A DNA stretch of 64,000 nucleotides from Biomphalaria glabrata. Taxonomy: Eukaryota; Mollusca; Gastropoda; Planorbidae. Below the pieces are notes generated by a model. That model was not told where the DNA came from. It was given only the letters and a program-made list of their open reading frames with translations, and did not search any database. The DNA lies in NCBI RefSeq assembly GCF_947242115.1, contig NC_074713.1:28998197-29062196 (forward strand), given 5' to 3'. How positions within the stretch are numbered: the stretch's first letter is position 1; each line of letters starts with the position of its first letter. This document shows positions 36,555 through 48,545 of the stretch, one piece after another. Made by a program: the position numbers and the translations under genes.

Positions 36555-36632
36555 ATATTTCAAAAGGGGTGTACCGAAAACTGGAAAACATGGCAAGGGG
36601 TCTACGAGACAAAAAAGTTTGGGAACCACTGA
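36555..36632. mobile_element. terminal fragment of a hAT-like element
   Basis: Shares GGCAAGGGGTCTACGAGAC and the end GTTTGGGAACCACTG with 10595-10672. The complement CAGTGGTTCCCAAAC is a typical hAT end. Only one end is recognised. Confidence 0.5.
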
Positions 36633-36879
36633 TATGATAAACAAGTAACTTTTTTTTCAAAATACAATTCCATAAATGGACATAAGAACGATTACTTTGC
36701 ACTTAATATCCAATGAATAATAGATTTTAAAAAAAGGAACATTTTTATCCAGTCGCAATCTCCTTCTCTCGGTTAATATTGCAACCAGTAACACAGACTA
36801 AAAACGCAAAATACCTAAATTTTGAAAGCCTTCAGGATAGATGACTTAAAAGTAAAGTAGCAATTATACATAAAACACT

Positions 36880-37170
36880 GAACCATAATCTTCAAATACA
36901 AAAACAAAATTTAATAAAAATACTCTGAAAGACACAAAGATGACAGACTAGAGACGGACTTATATGCTAGGACAAATTTGTACAAAAGCTCCTTCTTCCC
37001 TAGTGCTATTAGAGTATGGAATGGGTTGCCTGAGCTAGCCAGGAAAACCGGTGACTTGCGGAGTTTAGGTCATTGGTTAATATGCATTGCTAAATGCATG
37101 ACGCGTAGGACGTAATCATCTTCTTTTTTGAAGTATCGTCTGTATCATATAAGATAATAAATAAATCTAC
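36880..37170 (+). pseudogene. LINE reverse-transcriptase C-terminus and 3' end
   Basis: The plus frame reads RLETDLYARTNLYKSSFFPS then AIRVWNGLPELA. The SFFPxxIRxWNxLP pattern is the familiar C-terminus of many animal non-LTR reverse transcriptases. It is followed by a short 3' UTR with GATAATAAATAAA near 37165. A 5'-truncated dead copy. Confidence 0.65.
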
Positions 37171-37599
37171 AGAGAGTAAGTAAAATTCAATTTCAATTGT
37201 ACAGATCCAGACATGGAAACATCAAAAGACACTAGTCTAGACTTGAATACTGCATCTAGATATATTGTATATGGAATTATTCATTTTGCTTATTAGTGTT
37301 TCACTTTTACTTCCAAAATTTTTGATATGTAATCAGGAAATGTTATTTTAGATATATAATTGTAGGAAATTCCTTTCATATTTTTATATAACAATGATTA
37401 AAGTTTATAAAACCAAAAAATAATTTAATTTCATAGGATCCAATCGGCGTTGGTCTCGTTAGTTAGGAGAGAAAGAGTTAACGCTTTCATGAATACTTGC
37501 AGGAATACCCTCTGACGTATGTACAATAAAATTACATTTAAGTGATAATACTGATTTTAACAGCAAAAAAAGGACAGCAAAGATTACGACTGCTTAGAA

Positions 37600-38090
37600 A
37601 AATGTCTTCATTTAATGTTAATGAAAAGGCCTTGATGATGTTTCAACACCTTCACATCTGCAATATTGTAAGTTTTAATATCACTGCCTACAGTGCCCGG
37701 TATGGCAATCTGAACATTAAAAATAAAATAAACTTATAGAATCCTAAATGCTGCAGGAAAATTCATTGACAAAAAAAAAACCTATTTGGACAGCTGTTTG
37801 AGAAAAACATAAAAAGATTCTAGAAATAAAAAGTCACCCTTTGGGTCAGGATTTTGTATTTTACCATCACAAAAGAGATACAAGACACCGATAGCAAAGA
37901 CAAACAGACACAAACACTCTTTTGTCCCCCTGGCAATCAAGTCATTAAATAAAGTTTAACTATCTGACATACAGAGTCGGGTGTAAATGTATCCTTTGGT
38001 TTTCTATAGTTATCATGTTTTGTTTGGTGTAATGCACAAGTTGTAAGACAAATTTCCTTATGAATAATAAAGATGATTATTATTATTCTA
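37600..38090 (+). pseudogene. LINE 3' end, second copy type
   Basis: At 37830-37960 the plus frame reads SQKRYKTPIAKTNRHKHSFV then PLAIKSLN, a C-terminal LINE pattern (RYKxPxxxTNRxKHSFVPLxxxxLN). It is followed by GTAAGACAAATTTCCTTATG and an ATAATAAAGATGATTATTA tail. 37622-37720 resembles 34455-34545. 5'-truncated and not functional. Confidence 0.6.
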
Positions 38091-38684
38091 TAGATTATTT
38101 AGACCTCCACACCAAATTAAAGTTTTTTATTGATTATATTTTTAAAAACTATTATGGTCAAACCAGAGCCATCACCTCGAGGCCAGTAGAAACTATTCAA
38201 TGTACGCCGGATACACCACAAAATTAGCTCTTTATATTTGTTACCACCATAGATTGAAACTGTTAATAGTTTCAGTAATTTTATGGATTACAGAGCCTTT
38301 TTTTATAAAAGCATTTCTAGTTCATGACATACTGAATAAATAAATCTTTTAATTTTTACATATATTCAATTATAAAATAAAGCAAACCCCCCCCCCCCCC
38401 CCCCCGAGTCTTTTGGGAATTCCCGTTAGTTTTCCAAGAAAAGCCACGTTGCAATTGAAAATCCCAATCTATGTCACATTGCTCTGTGATCATGAGTTTC
38501 TGGTTTTGAAAAAAAAAGGGAGGTGGGTTGCATGTGCAGACATTATTCTATTTTAATGACTTCCTATGTTTAACAGTATATGCTTGTATAATGTAAGTTA
38601 ATCTTATCTTTTTGTCTTAGACCTTATAAGTGATTTGATTTTTTTTTTACTTTGAAATTATTTTTTTTAAATATTGACCTTTTG
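38091..38684. other. AT-rich stretch with a C-run
   Basis: Contains about 19 consecutive C at 38387-38405. No gene recognised. Confidence 0.4.
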
Positions 38685-40915
38685 CAGTGCTTTTTTGTAA
38701 AAAAAAATAAATAGGTGCCAGTATTCAGTGACGGATTTGCCTAACTTTTAACTACCAGTTCGCACCTCGATGCAAGCTAAGTCACAACTGCAAAGATACT
38801 AAATGTCTAAAATAATTTTATTTTAGAATTAACCAGCTTGTTTTATTATTACTTTATTAGTATACGGTTATGCGTATACATTTGTGATGATTTTTAAAAT
38901 TTAACTATCAACTTATTCAAGTTATTCTTGATTTACTGCTGAAAAAATTGTCTTAAGTTCTCTTATGTTTTATAGGAAAGAACCCTGTTCAAAATGAAAA
39001 TGAAATATAAATGCTGAATAAATTATTCATAATAAATGCCTGGAATAATTTGCCTTTCTTCAAAAATCTGTATAAAAGTCTTGATTTTTTATCTGCCCTG
39101 TAGATGGGAATGTTCTGCTCGTGAAAATCCAAACTTAATTCAGACTATTCTTGGAGCGCATCGCACTCAATCCGAGGTCTAGTACAAATTAAGTAGAAGT
39201 CATCTTTCGCTGCCAACCTTCATTCATGCATTGATCCTTTTGTCTCTGGTTGAGTCAGGTTTTGCTTCTTCAAAATGTTGTAGCATACCAAATCTTCATA
39301 ACCTTCCCAAACTGTTAAAACAAACAGAAGCTGGATGCCACCCATCGCGAGCTTAACATTCTTCCAATATATAACAACTCAGCCTCTAACAAACGAGCAC
39401 AGATTTGCAATTTTCTGCAATGTTTGGGTGAAGAATGATCATATAGTTTATCAATGACTGCCTTCAATCTATTGATCCCTGAAAATTGTTTTACCACATC
39501 ACCAAAGGAGAGTTTCAGTCGGTGATTTGTACAATGTCAAACCAGAACCGATGGAAACTTTTCTTTGAGCAATGTCTTGACGCTACTATTGTTTCCCAAC
39601 ATCACAGCTGCTCCATCACATGCAAGAGAAATTTAGTTCCTTCTTAGAAAGTCTTCTGTTAACCCATAGATATGAAGGCAGTGTAGTCAAGAAGCAAACA
39701 TTCGCGGTTACACTTCCGAGTTCAACCAAATCCAAGAACACATTTACTGGTCAGGTCATGAGGTCATTCCACTGTCTGCAAGAGAAACACGACACAATTA
39801 AAGTCGATTTTTGGCTAAGCGAAGTTGATTCGTCGATGATCAATGAAAGTCTATTATACAATTTCTTGGAACAATTGTTTTTCTCATTTCCCAACTAATG
39901 TGATTCACTTTATTTATGCAAGCATTGGTTGAATGAAGAATACAGCCCATCTCAACTTCGTTTAGTGCTGGCAAATCTATTTCAGATTCGAAATTATGAA
40001 ACGATTGGTTTTCTTCGGCTACTTTATACGCTATACGAGAAATCTTTGCAGTTACGATTTTCTCACGAGTGCCTTTAACAACACTTTCTCAATAGGTGCC
40101 GCCTCTGCTTCTGTTAGGATGTTAAGTGCATCTTTGTGTGCCGCAGTTTCTTTATGATTGAATAATTTCTTTCCTAAAGACATAAGCTGTTGTTGTCGAT
40201 TAGTACCGAAGTAAATTATTTTATTGTCGGTCCATTCGTTTGACACTTTCAATCCCATCTTTGCCTCAGCTCCGAGATGGCCAATTTTTCGGCAAGGGAT
40301 ACAACCAAGTTTTTTTGTTATGGATAGATAGCCAATCATATTTCGCAAGGAAATAATTTCTTTGATCTAAAGTCCAGCAGGTAAGCCAGTCAACATCTGC
40401 AGGCTGCAGTTGTTCAAAAGTAACAGAGGAACCTAGAACGCTATTTGACGGGTTAGGGTTTCGTCTGTGACATTGGCTTCTGCCGTTATTTCTTCAGTCA
40501 GTCTGGTTTTCTTACTTACCGGCAAAGTCCAGCTGGAACATCGGTTGAATGCGAAAAGAAATCAGAAATTGTCTTTCTTTCCAAAGTGGGATAAGAAATA
40601 ATTATTACTTAAATTATCAATTTCTAACTAGGTTCGTTTTAATTTCTTTAAGTCTTACTCATTACGTTCAAATTTTGAAATTTTAAAGGCAATAAATTTT
40701 AAGAACAAGCATGACCGGAAACGTGTGTAGGGAAAGCAGTTTCGCATTTTATATTTTAATTCTTATTGCGCACAATTTAAAAAAAAAATCAATTTTAACA
40801 ATATTAATAATATAATAAATTAATAATAAACGCTAAGCTACAAGAAAAAGAATAATATTGTCCCAACATTGAAAAAGGTGCCAGTACGCCGTAGAGGTGC
40901 GTACAAAAGGCACTG
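38685..40915 (-). mobile_element. hAT transposon remnant, KIAA1586-like transposase
   Basis: Ends are CAGTGCTTTTTTGT and, inverted, CAGTGCCTTTTGTACGC. Flanks ACCTTTTG and CCTATTTG could be a decayed 8-bp duplication. On the minus strand, transposase pieces persist: about 100 codons at 40052-40348 (IPCRKIGHLGAEAKMGL, LMSLGKKLFNHKETAAHKDA) and about 60 at 39315-39497 (LKAVIDKLYDHSSPKHCRKL, IGRMLSSRWVASS). These match the transposase-derived KIAA1586-like hAT proteins. Stops and frame changes between the pieces show the gene is dead. At 2231 bp it is close to a full element. Confidence 0.75.
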
Positions 40916-41024
40916 CCTATTTGTAACAGTCTTTTGTATCTTTAGAATTACAAGAGTTCGGTCCTAGTCTAATTTATACACACAAGTTTGAACATTTCCA
41001 AAGCACAATATGACTGCGACTTAT

Positions 41025-41450
41025 AAATATGTACACCAAATGATTGTGCCATCTATCGATCAGTACAGCTTATGTATAACTTATTTAAATATGATTGTGG
41101 CAACCTTCGGCTGTATAACTTATTTAAATATTTTGTGGCATCTCTCGACCTTTATAACTTTTTTAAATATAATTGTGGCATCTCTCGACCTGTATATTTT
41201 ATTTCAATATGATTGTGGCATCTTTTGACTTGTATAACTTATTTAAATATGATTGTGACATCTCTCGACTGTATAACTTATTTAAATATGATTGTGGCAT
41301 CTCTCGACCTGTATATTTTATTTCAATATGATTGTGGCATCTTTTGACTTGTATAACTTATTTAAATATGATTGTGACATCTCTCGACTGTATAACATAT
41401 TTAAATATGATTGTGGCATCTGTCAACCTGTAGAACTAATTTAACTATGA
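41025..41450. repeat. about 40-bp tandem repeat, about 10 copies, with 119-bp duplicated block
   Basis: Unit TATAACTTATTTAAATATGA then TTGTGGCATCTCTCGACCTG, fairly diverged. A three-unit block including TGTATATTTTATTTCAATAT occurs twice in succession (about 41175-41290 and 41294-41410). Non-coding. Confidence 0.88.
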
Positions 41451-41876
41451 TATCAAATTAAGAGTAAAACATCCCTCGATCTGTAAAATAATCTTAAATG
41501 TGAATCTTTCATTCTGTTCAAAAACTTTTTTCTGATTTCATTACAACAAACTTATCTAGCAAAAGATGAGACGGTCGTTTTCATTAGATTTCCTAATAGC
41601 CCACCACACCTACAAGCTAGTGGTTGCTAATAAGAAAAGTAATTTATTTATGTTTTTAATTATCTAAAAATCCAAAGTATTTGTGATTGTAAGAGATTAG
41701 GTCTAACACACATAAACAAAGATACGTCAGTTCAGTACAAGTGGGTCAAACATTAGTTTGAAGATAACGCTCTCTATCGACCGACAAAATAAAAAGACAT
41801 TAAACTGTTGTTGTTTTTTTTTACATTTTTGTAAGGCATTTAGTTTGAAAATATAAATATAATTGAATGTAAGTAG

Positions 41877-41922
<46 letters not shown>

Positions 41923-42311
41923 ATATATATATATATATAATAAAATTCTTGGCCCTGATGACTCATTCAAAATCATTATTTCAACATGCCGTAAACGATT
42001 AAAAAAAAACAAAATTCAATCTGTATCCTGGGCACATAGAACAAAGAAACTATTTTCACGATTGAAATCGCGAGATTAAATTTACCAAAAAACGATTTTC
42101 TATTCGCAATTTTGACCCAATATGTTTTTTAAGCCGACATTGAAATGCTTCAAGTAGATCTACATTATTATATTTCCTTCTACTTTTACCTTTTACTAAC
42201 ACTTTTATTTTTGGAATGTAACTTTCTTTCGATTCTTTTACTTTTATACATGTTTATTACTGCACAGATCTAGATCAACATCTTCAATGTAATTGTCCTC
42301 TAGATATAGAT
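41451..42311. other. AT-rich intergenic stretch with (TA)n at 41876-41940
   Basis: Apart from the TA microsatellite no element or gene is recognised. Confidence 0.45.
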
Positions 42312-42678
42312 AATGTCAGAATCAAGGTTAGGAATTAGGATATCGTTAGATCATTGTGATTATCAAATCTGTTAGGATTAGGGTCTCGTTAGATCATTGT
42401 GATTATCAAATCTGTTATGGATTAGGGTCTCGTTAAATCAGTGTGATTATCAAAAGTGTTAGGGATTAGGGTCTCGTTAGATCAGTGTGATTATCAAATG
42501 TGTTAGGGATTAGAGTCACGTTAGATCAGTGTGATTATCAAATGTGTTAGGGATTACAGTCACGTTAGATCAGTGTGATTATCAAATGTGTTAGGGATTA
42601 GAGTCACGTTAGATCAGTGTGATTATCAAATGTGTTAGGGATTAGAGTCACGTTAGATCAGTGTGATTATCAAACAAA
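42312..42678. repeat. 44-bp tandem repeat, about 8 copies
   Basis: Unit GTTAGATCAGTGTGATTATC then AAATGTGTTAGGGATTAGAGTCAC; early units are 43-44 bp with GGGTCTC instead of GAGTCAC. It lies about 340 bp before the polymerase exon that begins at 43019. Confidence 0.92.
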
Positions 42679-43018
42679 GAACACGAAACATGGAATTGTG
42701 GATGTGCAGAAAATTACAAAAGTTGGAAATGTAAGACCGCAGTTAATAATAATGTGTAGACACTTTTAAATGATCTCGAGCTACAAGTAGTTCTCTATGA
42801 TATATTATAGAATGTTGCTTACAAAAAGTGCATGGTGCAATTATTTAGAAGCAATTGGGACATAAATATAGGTGGCCAGAACTCACAACCGACACATCAT
42901 GACACTACTCTAGATAAATTTGTTGGGAAAATGTAGTTTAAGTATTAAATTTCTTTGCTATTATGTTTTATTTATTTGTTTTTGTTTATTTATTTTAATA
43001 GTGTATATCTCTTTTTAG

Positions 43019-46000
43019 GAGTAAACGACAAACAAATACAAACAGTTCGCAAACTGAAGGGCCACAAAAGAAAAAGGAAAAACTACAATGTGAAATATGT
43101 AGCAAAACTTTCACAAAACAAAAAAACTTGAAAAGACATAAGAAAAATGATCACGACACTAAACCCAAGGACGAAAAGGCGACTTGTTACATCTGTAATC
43201 AAACCTTCTCAAGAAAGGATTCGCTCAAAAGACATGTACAAAAAAAACACCTCAATACACAGCAGACGGCCTTAGAAGGTTCCGTCGTGGTGAACAAGTA
43301 TGAACTCAAGGAGGAAAACAAAATGGATGCTGCTCTGGCTTTAGAATATTTCAAAGACAAATTAGTGGAAGATATTCAAAGTTTTATAAAAAATCAAGGC
43401 TCACTAAAGGCTTACGTCGCTTTGCAAATTAAATTCACCAAAGATGTAAAGGACGGTGTTGTAGAGTCTCAACCATTTTTCAGAAGTGCCAATTTCATAG
43501 TGTTAAAAAAAGGGGACGAAATAAAAAAGTCCGGCCTTGTGGTATTAGAAAATGAAGTGAGCATTTTAAAACAAAAGCTGGGCAATGCTTTTCTGAAAAT
43601 TTTAGACTCCATCGCCAAATATCAACGTGAAGGAAGCAACTGGACCCTGAAAGAAGTGTCAGAAGTACAAATTCATATTGTTCATTATAAGCCACTGCTT
43701 GGATCTTCTTACATCGAAACACCTGCGCAGCTTCGAAAAGGGGCAATAATTAATGTTCAGAATAATGACAATGAATGTTTTAAATGGAGCATATTGGCTG
43801 CTTTACATAATCGTGAAAAAGATGGTCAAAGAGTTTCTTATTATAGAAATTCGCATTTTCCTCTAAATTTTGAAGGCTTAACTTTCCCTATAAAGATTGA
43901 AGATGTTCAAACATTTGAAAATCAAAATGACTACTCTATAAATGTACTTGGCTATGACAAGAACTTTAATTTTAAACCTCTGCACATTACAGAGAAAAGA
44001 CAAGCACAAAAACACATCAATCTTCTTCTAATTACTGAGGGAGACAAGGGACATTACTGCTGGATAAAAAAATGGTCCAGACTTATGGGAAACCAGAAGA
44101 AGGATAGAAACAGTCATAATTATTGTCACTTTTGTTTTTATCACTCCAAAGATGAGGGTAGAGTTGAGGAGCACATTCAGACGTGTCGAGCTTACAATGG
44201 CCAAATATTTAAGTTGCCCGAAAAGGATAAAAATTTACTTTCCTATAGAACTAAAGGAATGGATAAGCGTCTTCAAGTCCCCGTTGTCATTTATGCAGAT
44301 TTTGAATGTATTCTATCTCCAGTAGAGAATGATCTGAAAAAGAAGCAAAGTCAAACACTTAATGTTCACAAACCTTGTGGCTATGCTTACAAAGTTGTGG
44401 GAATAACAGAAAAGCTAACAAAACGCTTTAAATGTTACACAGGGGCTGATGCTGCAGAAAAGTTTATTTACGCTATGAAAAAGGAAGAAAAATGGTTTCG
44501 TAAGATTTCCAGTAGCCCTAAAGAAATGATTTGGACTAGTGAAGATGAAATCCAGTTTGAAAAAGCTACTGTATGTTTTCTTTGCAAAAAATCTTTTCAG
44601 AAGACCGAGTGTAAAAAAAAAGTCAGGGATCATTGCCATTATACTGGGGCATTCAGGGGGGCCGCTCACAGTGAATGCAACATTAATTATAGAAAAAGAA
44701 ATTTTCTCCCAGTTGTGTTTCACAATTTACGTCGATATGACAGTCACATAATTATGCAAGCTTTACATGTTTGGAAAAATGTGAGGATTGAATGCATACC
44801 ACTCAGCATTGAACAATTTATGTCTTTCAGGCTCAACTCTTTGCGATTTATTGACTCAAATCTCTTCTTAAGCGCTTCGTTAGAAAAACTTGTTCAAAAT
44901 CTTGTTGATGCTCAGGTTGATAGTACAGAAATATTTAAGCATACTTTAGAGATGACAGGGAAAGATGCAGATCTTCTGAAGTTGTTACAAAGAAAACAAG
45001 TGTATCCATATGAATACTTTACTCAATTGGAAGTTTTCAAGGAAAAACGTTTACCTCCTAAAACAGGTTTTTATAATAGCCTTAAAAATGAGCCTATCAA
45101 TGAAAAGGATTATGCGCATGCTCAGGAAGTATGGAAAGCATTCAATTTAAAAACACTCGAAGATTATCATAATTTGTATGTTAAAACAGACGTAGCACTT
45201 CTGGCTGATGTATTTGAACATTTTCGCAAAACTTCATTACAGCAGTATAGTCTGGATCCTGCACATTTTTATTCTACTCCAGGACTTGCATGGCAGGCAG
45301 CACTCATGAAATCAGATGTAGAACTGGAACTTCTAACAGACGCAGATATGTTTGAAATGATAGAAAGTGGTAAAAGAGGAGGTGTGGCAATGATATCCAA
45401 GCGATACTCTGAAGCAAACAACTCAACAATGTCTGAAGCAAGTAATCCAACAATGTCTGAAGAGACACATTCTGAAGCAAACAATTCAACAATGTCTGAA
45501 GAGACACATTCTGAAGCAAACAATTCAACAATGTCTGAAGAGACACATTCTGAAGCAAACAATTCAACAATGTCTGAAGAGACACATTCTGAAGCAAACA
45601 ATTCAACAATGTCTGAAATCACGAACAAATTTGACAAGACAAAGAGAAAGTGGATAATTTATTTAGATGCTAACAATTTGTATGGCTGGGCCATGTCTCA
45701 ACCACTGCCACTAAAAGATTTTAAATGGCTTACAGAAGAAGACATTTCCAGCCTCGATATCAATAACATTAGCGACGATGCAGAAACAGGTTACATTCTT
45801 GAAGTAGATTTAGAGTACCCTGAGGAGCTTCATGACCAACACAATGACTTTCCACTAGCACCTGAAAAAATTAATTTAACAAAGGAAATGTTGTCGCCTT
45901 ATTGCAAAACACTTTTAGACAAATTTCACATAAAAGAACCCAGTGGAGATAAACTGATCCCTAATTTAATGAACAAAGAAAAATATGTTGTTCATTATCG

Positions 46001-46946
46001 AACTCTGAAACTGTATCTCAAACTTGGAATGAAATTAACCAAAGTTCATCGTGTTATATCATTTCATCAAACAGCTTGGCTCAAACCTTACATTGATTTT
46101 AACACAGAGAAAAGAAAGCAGTCATCAGACGTCTCACAAAAAGATTTTTTTAAACTAATGAACAACAGTGTTTACGGCAAAACATTGGAAAATGTTCGAA
46201 AGTATAAAAATGTAAAGTTAGTAACTGATAATGAAAAGTTAAAAAAACTTACCTGCAAACCTCTGTATGAATGTTTTAGAATCATCAACAAAGATCTTGT
46301 TGCTGTTGAGCTTAGACAACGAACAGTAAAACTGGATAAACCCATACATGTAGGAGTTACTGTTCTTGACTTGGCCAAAGCTTTTATCTATAAATTTCAC
46401 TACTGTCACATCAAACAGAAATATGGGGAAAAAGCCAAACTTTTATTTACAGACACAGACTCGCTGTGTTATGAAATAGAGACCGAAGACATTTACTCCG
46501 ACATGCAAAAAGATAGTGATCTGTACGACTTCTCCAACTACCCAAAGGATCACCCTCTCTATGATGAGCACAACAAGAACGTCGTAGGTAAAATGAAGGA
46601 CGAGACTCAGAGTGTTCCAGTAGAAGCTTTTGTAGCTCTGCGACCCAAAATGTACTGTCTAAAGTACGGGGATTCTGAAAAGAAGGTAGCTCAGGGTGTA
46701 AGCATAGAAATTCAGCAACAGACATTTCGATTTGATGATTACAAGGGCTGTTTATTCAACCAAGTACAGCAGCAAGCCGTAACCACAAGCATTCAAAGCA
46801 AACAGCACAAACTCAGCACCGTCAGCAAGGTCAGGGTCACGCTCTCACCATACGACGACAAAAGATTTATCTTACCAGGTGGCATTGAAAGTCGAGCTTA
46901 CGGTCATAAGTTAAATGAAAATTCACCCGAAACAGTCAGTGCTTAG
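43019..46946 (+). CDS. Polinton-like DNA polymerase B with N-terminal zinc fingers, looks whole
   Basis: An old virus-like element gene: family-B, protein-primed-type DNA polymerase (DNA_pol_B_2), open for about 1,300 codons. The frame opens at a 3' splice site (CTTTTTAG, ending 43018) with no ATG in frame before about 43324, so the start is probably in an upstream exon not identified here. Parts in order are two C2H2 fingers (CEICSKTF...H and CYICNQTF...H), NDNECFKWSILAAL, a Cys/His segment (YCHFCFYHS...EEHIQTC), exonuclease-type YADFECILSP, an HNH-like cluster (CFLC...DHCHYTGAFRG), RRYDSHIIMQ, palm YLDANNLYGWAMSQPLP and LLFTDTDSLCYE. A 39-bp minisatellite sits in the coding sequence before the palm. 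No other Polinton genes were recognised nearby, so this is probably a stranded piece or a captured gene; which one cannot be told from sequence. Confidence 0.82.
45405..45620 (+). repeat. 39-bp coding minisatellite in the polymerase B gene
   Basis: About five units coding SEANNSTMSEETH, an acidic Ser/Thr/Asn-rich 13-residue repeat. It lies between the GKRGGVAMISKR motif and the palm segment YLDANNLYGWAM. The related gene at 30411-33465 has a short non-repeated linker at the same place. Confidence 0.92.
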
Positions 46947-48090
46947 CATTATCAAATCAAATGCATTCTTAGTGGCTACTCAAAGAAATATGAAATGTGG
47001 TCATTGTTTTTCTTATTTTGCTTCTGCTGTGAAAGGGAATGCATGCTTTTGATAGAGATTTGGTTAAATTTCATATAGTCTACACTTCCAATGATACAAT
47101 CATATTCATATAAGACAAAAAAAAACAACATGCAGCCAGATAATTAGTCAGTGATATATTTTAAATATTGATTTAGAACAATCTTTTTTTTTATCAAATC
47201 TTCAATTTTCCAGAATTGTTCATTTTCATATGCATAATAGTTATAAATTTAATAATCATATTCTAAATGAAACAGTAGCCTATGTGTAAAAAATGTTTTT
47301 GCTTAGGCTAAATCATAATACATTGTTAGCCAGCTTTAGTTTGGTTACTTTTGACATTATAAGTTTTCATAATTGTGTATATTAGCTTCTAAATGTATAT
47401 TTAATGAGTCGGCCATAAGTTTAGGATGTTAGTATCTGAATTTACATTTAGCAAATATGTTATTAATTGTGTATGTTAGCGTCTGATTATATTTACATGC
47501 CCAGCCATTATATCTAATTGTGTAAGTTGACATCTGAATGTATATGAACTCTATAATTGACTAATTGATTATCTTAGTATGTGGCTCTAGCATGTCTCTT
47601 TGTCTTGGTATATGTTTGGGTTATACTCCTCTCAAGAACTCATCGCTATGTGTTTCTACAGCAATGCTATCAAATAAAGCTATTGGTGATTTCACCCACA
47701 CAATTCTCGTTTCTTTAACTCATGACTACACATACATTAAATCAATTTACATTCCGGGTATCTTCCCCATGTTTCGTCTTAGAAATTAATATGAAAACAG
47801 ATAAACAACTAAAAAAAAAAGTTAACCTTTTTAGTCTTGTGTAGTCCGTTTGTCAGTTTGTCCTTTTATCCATATGAGCCGTTTAGTTCCCCCCCCCCAA
47901 AAAAAAAAAAAAAAACTAACTAAAAGCGATATTGAAAATCATTAAATTTTGTACATTTTTATTGTGAAAGCAAACCATTTTGTTTTTAAAATACCTTTTC
48001 TACATACTTAAAATCTGAATGCTGCAGTGCAGTCGGCATGGAAATCAGTAAAGCAAATTACTAGCTAATGTTGGTGATAGTATGAGAAAC
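46947..48090. other. AT-rich intergenic stretch
   Basis: Around 47370-47550 a degenerate 60-70-bp repeat built on AATTGTGTATGTTAGCGTCT occurs about three times. A C-run/A-run pair lies at 47890-47915. No gene seen. Confidence 0.4.
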
Positions 48091-48099
48091 TGCATACAT

Positions 48100-48545
48100 T
48101 TGAATGGCTTAACAATAGATGGAGTATCAATAGGATCAATAAAAGACATAGAAACCCGTTTAAGCTTGGCATACTATATCATAAGAGAACTCTTGAAATC
48201 TGGAAGAGTAACATTAACTTTAAAGTAAAATAAAAACACTACTCTTTTTAGTGGTCTCTATACTCCTATATTGCTGTGAAAGTTGGACACTGAACGCTAG
48301 GGTCAAAAGAAGAATTCAAGCCTTTTCAGAGTAAAATGCTACAGAAAAATGCTAGATACCAGGAAAAGAAGAAAAATGAGTTCAAATCATTTTTCTGACT
48401 TGCAAAATAATGTAAAGAGACAAAAGCTGTACTGGATTGGACATACTGTAAGACACGACTTAGTGTCAAAAGACATCCGTCACGGTAAAGTTAAGGGAAC
48501 ACGAAGAAAGGGCGGCGGACATGGTTCCAGATGGTGACAACAGTT
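48100..48545 (+). pseudogene. LINE (RTE/CR1-like) reverse-transcriptase C-terminus
   Basis: Plus-strand frames read DIETRLSLAYYIIRELL, then CESWTLNARVKRRIQAF, then KRQKLYWIGHTVRHDLVSKD followed by IRHGKVKGTRRKGG. The order CESWTL...RIQAF...WIGHxxRHD...GTRRKGG is the well-known C-terminal region of animal endonuclease/reverse-transcriptase LINEs. Frame changes and stops make it dead; no 5' part is present. Confidence 0.7.

Noticed and set aside
43128-43130. Start of the second polymerase at this position
   Set aside because: The codon is TTG, and the frame, including a complete zinc finger, continues leftwards to a splice acceptor at 43018.
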